Below are positions 1-7,794 of a DNA stretch of 35,466 nt, piece by piece. Location of the stretch: NCBI GenBank assembly GCA_023457135.1, contig JAEWMO010000063.1, forward strand, positions 1 to 35,466, given 5' to 3'. The notes below the pieces were generated by a model. The model did no database searches. It was not told the DNA's origin and was given only the letters and a program-made list of their open reading frames with translations. Both the position numbers and the translations under genes were made by a program. Position 1 is the stretch's first letter. Each line of letters opens with the position of its first letter. The DNA is from Methanobacteriota archaeon (lineage in GTDB: Archaea; Halobacteriota; Methanomicrobia; Methanomicrobiales; Methanoculleaceae).

Positions 1-125
1 TTCGCCTTCCAGCCCCGGGGGTTCCGGGAGAAGATCTGAAACGTGTTGCAGCCCCGTTCAAGGGCTCTCCCGACCGCAAGGTCGATCGAGCCGGCAATGG
101 AGACGTGGCATCCCACCAGCACCAT
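1..125 (-). CDS. nfo: Endonuclease IV, N-terminal fragment (runs off window)
   Basis: The 41 visible codons read as the first beta-alpha unit of endonuclease IV, the AP endonuclease of base excision repair: VGCHVSIAGS, then LAVGRALERG and NTFQIFSRNPRGW. The conserved GCHVSIAGG-like start and the QIFxxNPRGW motif are typical of the family's TIM barrel. The ATG at 125 lies 25 nt after the aksF stop, so nfo may be the last gene of the aks operon. An in-frame GTG at 122 or 116 could also be the start. The rest of the gene, including most metal-binding residues, lies outside the window. Identification is by motif recognition from a short fragment. Confidence 0.8.
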   Translation of the reverse strand, partial: MVLVGCHVSIAGSIDLAVGRALERGCNTFQIFSRNPRGWKA

Positions 126-150
126 ACCCTACATCTTGGCGGGGGAGTGT

Positions 151-1119
151 TTAGGCCTTCCCCCGCACGACTTCGCGGAGCACCGCCGCCCCGAACTCCC
201 GGGTCCCGGCAATACCGCCGAGGTCGGGGGTCCGGATACCCGCCTCGAAGACCCGGCGGACGGCCTCCTCCACGGCCGTTGCGGATGCAACATCTCCGAA
301 GTGTGAGAGGAGCATCGCGGCGCTCCTGATGGCAGCAACGGGGTTCGCTACATTCTGCCCCGCAATGTCAGGGGCGCTCCCGTGTACGGGCTCAAAGAGG
401 GCGGCATGCTCTCCGATGTTGGCACTCGGCAGCATCCCGAGTCCCCCTACCAGGTAGGCTGCGGCGTCGGAGAGGATGTCGCCGAAGATGTTGGTCGTCA
501 CGATCACGTCGTAACGGTCCGGGTGCATCAGGAGGTCGAGGCAGAGCGCGTCAATGTAGCGTGCCGTACAGGGAACGCCCGCTCTCGCGGCCTCCGCCGT
601 GCAGACCTCGACGAAGAGGCAGTCCGACTTTAAGACGTTTGCCTTGTTGCCGATGGTGAGGTGGCGGCGGGACTTCGCGAGGGCGCAGGCGTAGCGGGCA
701 ATCCGCTCGCTTCCCCGCCGGGAGACGACCCGGACGGTGCAGGCCCGGTCGGGCTCCGTCCACTCGATCCCGGAGTAGAGCCCCTCGGTGTTCTCCCGGA
801 CGATGACAACGTCGACTCCCTCGCCCCGGATCGGGCGGACGTTCGCGTAGAGGTCGAGCTCGTGGCGGAGCCGGAGAAGGACGCTCCGGTAGTCCGGGTC
901 CGGCGGCGTCGTGACGGCCCCAAAGAGGATGGCATCGGCAGACCGGAGATCGGCCAGGGTCTCGTCGTCACAGGCGCTCCCGGTCCGCTCCCACCGGCCG
1001 TACCCCACCTCGACGTCGAAGAACTCGAAGTCCGGGCGGACAGCCGCGAGGATATCGCGGGCGACCGGGACGACCTCATGCCCGATGCCGTCCCCCTCAA
1101 CGACCGCTACCTTCACCAT
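151..1119 (-). CDS. aksF: Homoisocitrate/isopropylmalate dehydrogenase family enzyme (AksF)
   Basis: This is a 322-residue beta-decarboxylating dehydrogenase. It should oxidise and decarboxylate homoisocitrate and its longer homologs with NAD(P), closing each 2-oxoacid chain-extension cycle that leads to 2-oxosuberate for coenzyme B. Visible family motifs are VEGDGIGHEV at the N-terminus (His replaces the usual Pro), the VRENTEGLYSG loop, the Mg-binding region around DALCLDLLMHPDRYD and NIFGDILSD, and the NAD-binding EPVHGSAPDIAGQ. The ATG at 1119 has a strong GGAGGGAG ribosome binding site and matches the family N-terminus; a longer in-frame extension upstream has no family sequence. It overlaps the unknown gene upstream by 23 nt. 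Assignment to AksF rather than LeuB rests on the aksA/D/E neighbours. Confidence 0.86.
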   Translation of the reverse strand: MVKVAVVEGDGIGHEVVPVARDILAAVRPDFEFFDVEVGYGRWERTGSACDDETLADLRSADAILFGAVTTPPDPDYRSVLLRLRHELDLYANVRPIRGEGVDVVIVRENTEGLYSGIEWTEPDRACTVRVVSRRGSERIARYACALAKSRRHLTIGNKANVLKSDCLFVEVCTAEAARAGVPCTARYIDALCLDLLMHPDRYDVIVTTNIFGDILSDAAAYLVGGLGMLPSANIGEHAALFEPVHGSAPDIAGQNVANPVAAIRSAAMLLSHFGDVASATAVEEAVRRVFEAGIRTPDLGGIAGTREFGAAVLREVVRGKA

Positions 1120-1918
1120 GCCTCTCCCTCCATGCGGCCGTGACCCGCCGGACAGCCTCTGCAATATCCCAGGGCGATGCGCCCCAGTGGACCACCACGC
1201 CGAACCGGCCGTTCCAGCAACCGAGGCCCGACCGCTCGCTCCGGCAGCACCGGGCAATGAACGGCTCTTCGGCCACCTCTCCGAGCGGGCAGATGTTCTC
1301 CACCGACACCTCGCCGGCGCAGCACTCCTGCACAAGGCTCTTCGCCGTCAGGCAGCCGGCGACCCGGTCGCCGGGGCGTACCGGGTCCGCATCGAGGGTC
1401 CGGGGGAAACCACCCGCCCGGCAGGGGTAGAGATCGGCCTCGATCTCCCGGATGTCCCGGACGTGATGCTCGAAGACGACCTCAAGGTCCCCGAAGAGCC
1501 CGGTCTTTTCAAGGTCGGCGAGCGTGGCCGAGAGGTGAGGACGGGGCGGGGTGATGTCGTAGACATGGAGCCTGAGGAAGCCCGAGAGGTCCGGGTCGAT
1601 GACGAACGTCATCTGCTCGTCGTGGCCGGAGAATATCGTGCACCGGTGCCCGGAGCGCATCGCCGCCCGCACCAGGAACGTTCGATCGTGGACGTTCACG
1701 CGATCCGGGTAGCGGCAGACCTCGTCGCCGGCTGCAAGCACCCGGGTAGAGAGCACCCCGCGCATCAATCCGGTCCCATCCGGGTCGGGCTCCACCTCGA
1801 TCACCTCCGTGTCGCCGGCGGCCTCGCGGACCAGGTAGCGCGAGAGGAAGTAGACCCGGTCCCCGCAGGGAGTGGTGGTCGCGGACCCGACGTACTTGCA
1901 GTGCGACGGGAAGATCAT
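1097..1918 (-). CDS. Unknown Cys-rich protein in the coenzyme B (aks) operon
   Basis: I do not recognise a characterised family for this 273-residue protein. The start is set at ATG 1918: it shares the four bases ATGA with the aksE stop and has GGAGG 8 nt upstream. The in-frame GTG at 1924 is too close to that site. The sequence begins MIFPSHCKYVGSATTTPCGD. It has a His-rich stretch around FEHHVRD and a Cys-rich last third (LVQECCAG, VENICPL, ARCCRSERSGLGCW) that could bind a metal or carry redox or persulfide chemistry. There is no signal peptide or membrane segment. Translational coupling to aksE and a 23 nt overlap with aksF indicate a function in the same pathway. That link is inferred from context only. 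Confidence 0.8.
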   Translation of the reverse strand: MIFPSHCKYVGSATTTPCGDRVYFLSRYLVREAAGDTEVIEVEPDPDGTGLMRGVLSTRVLAAGDEVCRYPDRVNVHDRTFLVRAAMRSGHRCTIFSGHDEQMTFVIDPDLSGFLRLHVYDITPPRPHLSATLADLEKTGLFGDLEVVFEHHVRDIREIEADLYPCRAGGFPRTLDADPVRPGDRVAGCLTAKSLVQECCAGEVSVENICPLGEVAEEPFIARCCRSERSGLGCWNGRFGVVVHWGASPWDIAEAVRRVTAAWRERHGEGSGR

Positions 1919-2388
1919 CGGCACGACCTCCAGTAGGGGACCAGCCCTCCGGCCCGGAGGATCGCGACCATCTTCTCCGAGAGCGGGCGGGCGGCATGGC
2001 GTTCCCCGTCAACCTCCACCCATCCCGCATCGAGATCGAAGGCGACGCGAGCCCCGTCGGCGCAGGCCACATCGGCCTCGATGACCGGGAGGCCCACGTT
2101 GACGGCGTTCCGGAAGAATATGCGGGCAAACGACGGGGCGACGATCCCGACAACCCCCGCCTCCTTGAGGGCGACCACCGCCTGCTCGCGGGAGGACCCG
2201 CACCCCATATTCCTCCCGGCGACGATGACCGCACCCCGAATGCGGGGGGCGAGCGCCGGGTCGAGATCTTCGAAGACATGCTCCGCCCAGACCGAACGGT
2301 CTTTCGTCCGGAGGTAACGGCCCGCGATGATGAGGTCGGTGTCGATGTCGTTCCCGAGGCAGACCGCCGGTCCTTCTCCCTGCATCAT
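1915..2388 (-). CDS. aksE: Homoaconitase small subunit (AksE/HacB)
   Basis: This 157-residue swivel-domain subunit of the aconitase superfamily (LeuD-like) works with AksD to isomerise homocitrate to homoisocitrate via homoaconitate, and the longer homologs. It shows GNDIDTDLIIAGRYLRT near the N-terminus and GRNMGCGSSREQAV in the middle, which supplies substrate-binding Ser and Arg. The loop reads YLRT at residues 25-28. In methanogen homoaconitase an Arg in this loop is the known mark of homoaconitase specificity, whereas isopropylmalate isomerases carry a hydrophobic residue there. The start at 2388 overlaps the aksD stop by ATGA, so the subunits are translationally coupled. Confidence 0.9.
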   Translation of the reverse strand: MMQGEGPAVCLGNDIDTDLIIAGRYLRTKDRSVWAEHVFEDLDPALAPRIRGAVIVAGRNMGCGSSREQAVVALKEAGVVGIVAPSFARIFFRNAVNVGLPVIEADVACADGARVAFDLDAGWVEVDGERHAARPLSEKMVAILRAGGLVPYWRSCR

Positions 2389-3596
2389 ACCACCTCCGGG
2401 ACGGCGATCTCTCCGGCAAGCGCGCTCGCGGCGGCGGTGGCGACCGATGAGAGATAGATCTCGCCGCCGACACCCATCCGGTTCTTGAAGTTCCGGTTGG
2501 CGGTGGAGAGACAGACCTCCCCCTCGCCGAGCACGCCCTCATGTGCCCCGAGACACGGCCCGCACCCGGGCGGCGCCACCATGCAGCCGGCGTCCACGAT
2601 ATCGGCAAGGACCCCGGTGGCGATCGCCCGGGCAAGCACCGCCCGCGAGGCGGGAACGACCAGGGTCCGGACCGCCACCTTCTTCCCCCGGACGATGCGG
2701 GCGAACCGCTCAAGGTCTTCATAGCGGCCGTTCGTGCAGGTCCCGACGAAGACCTGGTCGAGGTGCGTGCCGGCAACCTCCTCCACCTCCCGGACGGTGT
2801 CTACCCGGTGCGGCACCGCGACGAGCGGGACGATGCCGGCAAGATCGATATCGAGCGTCCGTTCGTACCGGCAATCCTCCGGCGCCCGCGGCAGCACGGT
2901 ATGGCCGTGCTCCGCGAGGTGGCGGACGGTGACTGCATCGGCATAAAAAAGCCCCGTCTTCGCCCCCGTCTCGACCGCCATGTTGCAGAGGGTCAGCCGC
3001 CCGCTCATGGAGATCCCTGCCGCGCCGTCCCCCACGAACTCCAGCGCCCGGTAGGTCGCCCCCTCCATACCGAGTTCTGCTACATACGTAAGAGCCACGT
3101 CCTTTGGCTCCGCCGCACCGCCGAGCCTTCCCGAGAGGTTGATCGCGATCGTCTCCGGGACCCGGAACCATGTCGCCCCCGAAGCCCAGATCGCCGCCAT
3201 ATCGGTCGCGCCCACCCCGGTGGCAAACGCACCGAGAGCTCCGAGCGTGCAGGTGTGGGAGTCGGCGCCCACGGCAATCATGCCGGGCCGGACGATGCCT
3301 TCGCTCATCACCTGGTGGCAGATCCCGCATCCGGCGTCCGAAAGCGCTATGCCTGAAGTCCGGGCATACCCCCGGAGCTCCGCCTGGAGCGTCGCCGTCG
3401 TCCCGGTGTTGGCCGGGACAATATGGTCGAAGATGAGGCGCAGGCGTTCGGGGTGGGGCAGCCGCTCCACCCCCATCTCCCGGAGCGCCTCCCGGGTGAG
3501 GACGCCGGTCCCGTCATGGGCGAAGGCGACGTCGACCTCCCGGTCGACATACGCTCCCGCCGGTGCACCGAGGATCCGCTCGGAGAGTGTGCTCAC
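2385..3596 (-). CDS. aksD: Homoaconitase large subunit (AksD/HacA)
   Basis: This 403-residue large subunit of an isopropylmalate-isomerase/homoaconitase type enzyme carries the [4Fe-4S] cluster of the isomerase. Visible motifs are DHIVPANTGTTA, GCGICHQV, VGADSHTCTLGALGAFATGVG, FVGTCTNGRYEDL, and near the C-terminus GCMVAPPGCGPCLGAHEGVL, which supplies cluster cysteines. The start is GTG at 3596. It overlaps the aksA stop as GTGA and is preceded by GGAGGGA; a longer in-frame reading upstream from 3698 has no family sequence. Coupling to aksE downstream and the YLRT loop of that subunit favour homoaconitase over LeuC. Confidence 0.9.
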   Translation of the reverse strand: MSTLSERILGAPAGAYVDREVDVAFAHDGTGVLTREALREMGVERLPHPERLRLIFDHIVPANTGTTATLQAELRGYARTSGIALSDAGCGICHQVMSEGIVRPGMIAVGADSHTCTLGALGAFATGVGATDMAAIWASGATWFRVPETIAINLSGRLGGAAEPKDVALTYVAELGMEGATYRALEFVGDGAAGISMSGRLTLCNMAVETGAKTGLFYADAVTVRHLAEHGHTVLPRAPEDCRYERTLDIDLAGIVPLVAVPHRVDTVREVEEVAGTHLDQVFVGTCTNGRYEDLERFARIVRGKKVAVRTLVVPASRAVLARAIATGVLADIVDAGCMVAPPGCGPCLGAHEGVLGEGEVCLSTANRNFKNRMGVGGEIYLSSVATAAASALAGEIAVPEVV

Positions 3597-4723
3597 TGGA
3601 CCAGTCCCTCCTTTGCCTGCCGCAGGATAGTGCAGAGCACCTCGCGGGTGACGCTGCACTTCCCCTCGCTCTTCTGCTTGACCTGATCGAGCACCCACCG
3701 CACCTCATGGTCGGAGAGATCGAACCCGTAGGCCTTCGCGACATGCTCAAGCGCCTTCCTCCCCGTGTGCTTCCCGAGGATAAACCGGCGTTCGCCGCCC
3801 ACCAGTTCCGGGGGGACGTACTCGTAGGTCTCCGGATCTTCAAGGATGGCGGCGATATGGATCCCGCTCTCGTGGGCGAAGGCGTTCTCGCCGACGATCG
3901 GGCGGGTGCGTTCCGGGACCACTCCCGAAGACTGCGCAACAAAACGCGAGATCTCCTGCAGGCGGGAGAGGTCGTAGCGGTCGACGCCCCCTTTCAGCCG
4001 CAGGGCGACGAGGACCTGTTCGAGCGCCGCGTTTCCGGCGCGCTCGCCGATACCGTTGACGGTGGTGTGGAGCTGGAACGCCCCGGCGGCCGCGGCCGTG
4101 ATGGTGTTTGCCGCGGCAAACCCGAGGTCGTTGTGGCAGTGGATACAGAGCGGCAGGGGTGCCGCATCGAGGATCTCCGAGACGACCGCGTGGGTCTCGA
4201 GCGGGGTGAGGCACCCGACGGTATCCGCGAAACTGACGAGATCGGCACCGTGCTCGATGCCCCGGGTGTACATCTCCACGAGGAACGACGGATCGGTTCG
4301 TGAGGCGTCTTCGGCCGCAAACCGCACCTGCAGCCCGTGATCGGAGGCGAACTCCACCATGCCGAGGGCAGTCTCAAGCACCTCCTCGCGGGGTTTGCGG
4401 TACTTGTGCCGGACGTGCAGGTCCGAGGTCCCGAAGAAGATGCTGACCATATCCACGTCGCAGTCGATGGCCGTCTCGACATCGGGCTTGAGCGCCCGGG
4501 CCAGGCAGCAGATGCGCGCGTCAAGCCCGCTCCGGGCGATGGCCGCGACACAGTCCTTCTCCGCCGGGGAGACGACGGGAAAACCGGCCTCGATCACCTC
4601 CACGCCGATCTCGTCAAGCGTTCGCGCGATCGTCATCTTCTCATCGCGGGTAAACGAGACGCCGGGAGTCTGCTCCCCGTCTCGCAGCGTTACGTCACAG
4701 ATCTCGATATGCCACGGTTTCAT
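3593..4723 (-). CDS. aksA: Homocitrate synthase family enzyme (AksA)
   Basis: This 376-residue enzyme of the isopropylmalate/homocitrate synthase family condenses acetyl-CoA with 2-oxoglutarate. In methanogens the same AksA also elongates 2-oxoadipate and 2-oxopimelate, giving 2-oxosuberate after three rounds. Seen in the sequence: CDVTLRDGEQTPGVSF at residues 9-24 (catalytic Arg14, Asp15 and Gln18), metal-binding HCHNDLG with His195 and His197, NGIGERAGNAALE, and HESGIH. The length is close to known archaeal AksA. The ATG at 4723 has GGTGGAAG upstream and lies 29 nt inside the end of the preceding gene. LeuA or CimA are the alternatives, but the adjoining homoaconitase subunits support AksA. 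Confidence 0.88.
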   Translation of the reverse strand: MKPWHIEICDVTLRDGEQTPGVSFTRDEKMTIARTLDEIGVEVIEAGFPVVSPAEKDCVAAIARSGLDARICCLARALKPDVETAIDCDVDMVSIFFGTSDLHVRHKYRKPREEVLETALGMVEFASDHGLQVRFAAEDASRTDPSFLVEMYTRGIEHGADLVSFADTVGCLTPLETHAVVSEILDAAPLPLCIHCHNDLGFAAANTITAAAAGAFQLHTTVNGIGERAGNAALEQVLVALRLKGGVDRYDLSRLQEISRFVAQSSGVVPERTRPIVGENAFAHESGIHIAAILEDPETYEYVPPELVGGERRFILGKHTGRKALEHVAKAYGFDLSDHEVRWVLDQVKQKSEGKCSVTREVLCTILRQAKEGLVQ

Positions 4724-5951
4724 GTCTTCCACCTTCAGGGCAGGCGCCTTCGATGACCACCGTCCGGGGTCCCCCTTCAGGGGGGACGAGGACCCGGCGA
4801 AGCGCCGCGGTGTCGTCCGCGGCACAGACGACCGGGTCCGCCCAGGCGATGTAGCGAAGGATATCGGGGACGGGGTGACCGCCGGTCATCCCCATCCGAT
4901 TGTTCGCGAGGACGATACAGAGGAGCGGGAACCGACGTTCGTAGACGTCGATGAGGGCGTTGAGGCCAGAGTGCAGGAGCGCGTAGTCGCCGGTGAGCGC
5001 GACGCCCGGCCCGGTCGCCGCCACGGCAACCGACGAACCGAGGCCGTAGGTGGCGAGCCCGATCCGGTAAGGCGGGTTCATCGCGAGGATAGCGCACCCG
5101 GCATCGCAGACGGCCCGCATCCCGCGCTCGCGGAGGATGACAAGGGCGGGGTGGAACGGGCAGTCCCGGCAGAACGTCCGGCAGTAGCCCCGTGAGGAGA
5201 ACCGTTCCGGCTCTCCGGCGGCCTCAGGCGGAGCGAGCAGCCGGTGCTCCGAAAGGAACGGCCGGCCGGTCTCGCGGACCTGGACGAGCACGTCAGGGTC
5301 CGCCGGGGGCGGGTAGACGGTGACGGCGCGGAACGCCCCTCCGGCAGAGCGGTTGAGGGGCGAGGACCGCGACCAGGCGAACATCGCTGCCGTCCGCCGG
5401 TCGGCCGCCTGCGCCCGTCCGGCCATCGTGAGCCCCGGTGCTGCGAGGGATCCCTCCCCGTCCGTGCGAGTCAGGGAAGGGTCCGGCACGTCCGCGTCGA
5501 GGAGTTCGGGCGTGACCCTGATGATCGCCACGCGCGAGAAGGTCTCCGAGGCCTCGAAGGCCGCCTCGACGGCAGCATCGAGGGTCTCCCCGTCAGGTTC
5601 CAGAACCGGCACCCGGGCCACCTCCCCATAGTAGCGGGAGTCCTGCACGACATCTGAACCTGCCGCCCGCAGATCGTCGCCGACGACCACCACGACGCCG
5701 GCCCGAAGGCCCTGAGCGGTGGCATGAACCAGCGGGTCGGCGCAGGCGTTGAGGCCGACATGCTTGACGATCACGGCGGCCCTCCTCCCGGAGAGCGAGT
5801 CGCCGAGGGCGTACTCAAGCGCCGTCTTCTCGTTGACGGTGATCGCGGCTCCGGCCGATGCGGCGAGGTCCGTGACCGGGTAGCCGGGGACGGCGTAGCA
5901 GCGGTCGGCGGACCGGAGCAGTGCCAGGGCAAGCGCTTCGCTGCCCTTCAT
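4695..5951 (-). CDS. ThDP-dependent enzyme like indolepyruvate oxidoreductase alpha, without ferredoxin domain; candidate 2-oxosuberate decarboxylase
   Basis: This 418-residue protein has the fold order of indolepyruvate:ferredoxin oxidoreductase alpha (IorA). An N-terminal Pyr domain carries VNEKTALEYALG (Glu41, Glu46), KHVGLNACADPL (63-74) and QDSRYYGE. A C-terminal PP domain carries GDYALLHSG (from 321) and LANN (348-351), matching the ThDP-binding GD...NN motif with 26 residues between GDY and NN. A CxxxCxxC group (257, 261, 264) and CDAGC (282-286) are kept. It lacks the C-terminal two-[4Fe-4S] ferredoxin domain of IorA and is about 200 residues shorter. No iorB lies beside it. That suits a non-oxidative 2-oxoacid decarboxylase, and its place directly before aksA makes 2-oxosuberate the obvious substrate. 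The role is inference; the fold assignment is secure. ATG 5951 has GGGGAGGG upstream and an ATGA overlap. Confidence 0.82.
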   Translation of the reverse strand: MKGSEALALALLRSADRCYAVPGYPVTDLAASAGAAITVNEKTALEYALGDSLSGRRAAVIVKHVGLNACADPLVHATAQGLRAGVVVVVGDDLRAAGSDVVQDSRYYGEVARVPVLEPDGETLDAAVEAAFEASETFSRVAIIRVTPELLDADVPDPSLTRTDGEGSLAAPGLTMAGRAQAADRRTAAMFAWSRSSPLNRSAGGAFRAVTVYPPPADPDVLVQVRETGRPFLSEHRLLAPPEAAGEPERFSSRGYCRTFCRDCPFHPALVILRERGMRAVCDAGCAILAMNPPYRIGLATYGLGSSVAVAATGPGVALTGDYALLHSGLNALIDVYERRFPLLCIVLANNRMGMTGGHPVPDILRYIAWADPVVCAADDTAALRRVLVPPEGGPRTVVIEGACPEGGRHETVAYRDL

Positions 5952-6919
5952 GCGTCCCTCCCCGGCACGAGGTCGCACCCGGTGCATGCCGAACACATCG
6001 TCAGCGCCCGGCAGGGATCGAGTCCGGCCCGCCGAAGAATCTCTTCGTGCATTTCATAGAGCCGGAGGAGCCTGTCAGCGGGCGGGCGGGACCGGCCGGC
6101 GAGGGATGCCGCCGGGGTGAGGGGGCGGAGGACCGGGATGACCCCGGCGGCGGCGAGACTGCCCATCACCCGCTCGAGATCGTCGTCGGTCTCGCCGAGG
6201 CCGACGATGACGTTTGAGTAGACCCTGTTCCGTCCGAAGAGCGCGACGGACGACCGCAGGGATTCCCAGATCCCGTCCCACGAGAGGTCCGGGCACATCT
6301 CGCAAAAGAGCGCCTCCGTCGCCGCCTCGAGGTTGAACTTCACCTCGACGACGCCGAGGGCATGGAGCCGGGCCGGGGTTTCGGGCAGCGGGTAGATCGA
6401 GACCCCGATGGGAAGGCCGAAGGGAGCGAGCGCCGCGACGACATCGAGGACGTACGCCTCCTCCTCCTCGATCGAGGAGGCGACGCCGCTCGTGATCGCG
6501 ATACCGTCGATCCGGTCGGCAACGCCCGCGACCATCCCGACGATCTCGTCTACATCCTTCCGGCGGCCGGGGAGAGACGGGACCCTGCAGTAGCGGCAGT
6601 GGAAGATGCACGACCCGCTGACGGTGATGTAGGCCTGGCGGGGACAGTGGAGCGCAGCGGGCTCGAGCCGGCCGTGGACCACGTCGCCGTCGATGGAGAG
6701 GTCCGCCTCTCCTCCACCGCGATGAACGATCTCAATGGGCCCCGCGTCATCGATACCGGCACGGACCCGTCGGGCGCCGCCGGGGGAGAAGAAGAGCGAG
6801 CCTGAACTCCCGGCCGAGGGGCCGGCGGCGGAACGGGATACATACGCATCCGCAGGTTCGCCGGAGAGGCGGACGGAGCCCGCCTCAAGCACCCGGGCCT
6901 TCAACCGCCGCCATTCCAT
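5948..6919 (-). CDS. Radical SAM protein, biotin-synthase-like, with a C-terminal Cys cluster
   Basis: This 323-residue radical SAM enzyme has its cluster motif at C104, C108 and C111 (CIFHCRYC), preceded by HCPRQAYITVSGSC. Later elements fit the partial TIM barrel: ITSGVASSIEEEE (the GGE-like region), VSIYPLPETP, EVKFNLEAAT and NVIVGLGETDDDLE, the last like the biotin synthase and lipoyl synthase group. The C-terminus holds C303, C309, C312 and C315, which could bind an auxiliary Fe-S cluster. About 95 residues precede the cluster motif, an unusually long N-terminal part. It overlaps mmp11 by 19 nt and couples by ATGA to the ThDP gene. The substrate is not known. Context suggests coenzyme B synthesis or another methanogen-specific modification. 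Confidence 0.82.
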   Translation of the reverse strand: MEWRRLKARVLEAGSVRLSGEPADAYVSRSAAGPSAGSSGSLFFSPGGARRVRAGIDDAGPIEIVHRGGGEADLSIDGDVVHGRLEPAALHCPRQAYITVSGSCIFHCRYCRVPSLPGRRKDVDEIVGMVAGVADRIDGIAITSGVASSIEEEEAYVLDVVAALAPFGLPIGVSIYPLPETPARLHALGVVEVKFNLEAATEALFCEMCPDLSWDGIWESLRSSVALFGRNRVYSNVIVGLGETDDDLERVMGSLAAAGVIPVLRPLTPAASLAGRSRPPADRLLRLYEMHEEILRRAGLDPCRALTMCSACTGCDLVPGRDA

Positions 6920-7794
6920 AGCGCCAGCGCCTCCTCGTAGCGGGTGTAGAACGGGATCGCCGCCACCGCCCCGATCACTCCCCGGCCGTCCATGACGACG
7001 GAGAGCCTCTCATCGGTGAGGGCAGCCAGATCATCCGGCGATACTTCGCCCCGCTTTACACGGCAGCCGAACTCTTCGAGCGGTGCGGGATCGAATCCCC
7101 GCCAGACCGCCATCCCGGTCTTCTCCGAGAGGGTGTACTCCTCAAGGTAGTCGTGGTAGCGCCGGACCAGCCCGCCGGGATCGGAGGTGGCGAACTCGCA
7201 GGCTATGGCAACGCAGTTCTTGGTCCGGTAGGGGACGGGAAAGAGCTGCACGATGGTGTGGGAGAGGTAGCGGGAACGGTCGTCCTCGACGGCCCGGGCG
7301 ATGTTGTGGGCGAGGGTCCAGGTGGCGCCTTCCTCCGGGGTATCGGTGTCGTCGACGCCGATGATCACCCGCTCGCGCCGGGGGAGCCAGATCGTCGAGC
7401 CCGCGAGCCGCCCGCCGCCCGCAGGATCGCTCCTGTGCCGGATGACGCCGCGAGCGGTGGCGCGGCAGATGGATGCCCCCACGCCGCCGCCGCCGAGGCC
7501 GCGGTAGGTGACGGCGATCTCGTCGCCTTCGACGGCGACGCCGGCAATCCCCGCCGGAAAGACCGAGCCTGCAAGCGCGAGGTCGGCACTGCCGGTCTTG
7601 AGGAGATAGCGGTTGGTCGCACCCACGGTGCGGACGGAGCGGACGAGCGGGCTCTGCGCATAGTGGCGCTTCACCCACATCGCCCCGCCGATACAGTCGA
7701 AGAACTCGATGAGTTCTACCTGCCCGGCATCCTCGCCGGCCACCGCAACGATCTGCGGGTACTGTATCGTGTAGGGATCAGAGAGTCTCTCCAT
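6901..7794 (-). CDS. Methanogenesis marker protein 11-like (TiaS-related fold)
   Basis: This 297-residue protein resembles the methanogen-restricted marker 11 family, judged from memory of its length and N-terminal pattern (VELIEFFDCIGGAMWVKRHY, QSPLVRSV, GATNRYLL). The middle holds GVDDTDTPEEGATW at 146-159. This is the motif found in TiaS, the ATP-using tRNA-Ile2 agmatinylcytidine synthase, so a nucleotide-dependent phosphoryl-transfer chemistry is plausible. VQLFPVPYRTKNCVA follows. The gene shares the DDTD and VQLxP...TxNCV motifs with its upstream neighbour, so the two are paralogs in tandem. It overlaps that neighbour by 17 nt. Exact function is unknown; the family name is moderately sure. 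Confidence 0.72.
   Translation of the reverse strand: MERLSDPYTIQYPQIVAVAGEDAGQVELIEFFDCIGGAMWVKRHYAQSPLVRSVRTVGATNRYLLKTGSADLALAGSVFPAGIAGVAVEGDEIAVTYRGLGGGGVGASICRATARGVIRHRSDPAGGGRLAGSTIWLPRRERVIIGVDDTDTPEEGATWTLAHNIARAVEDDRSRYLSHTIVQLFPVPYRTKNCVAIACEFATSDPGGLVRRYHDYLEEYTLSEKTGMAVWRGFDPAPLEEFGCRVKRGEVSPDDLAALTDERLSVVMDGRGVIGAVAAIPFYTRYEEALALWNGGG

Noticed and set aside
3593..4723. LeuA (isopropylmalate synthase) or citramalate synthase instead of AksA
   Set aside because: Sequence motifs alone do not exclude them, but the homoaconitase-type YLRT loop in the coupled small subunit and the aksF neighbour favour the 2-oxosuberate pathway.
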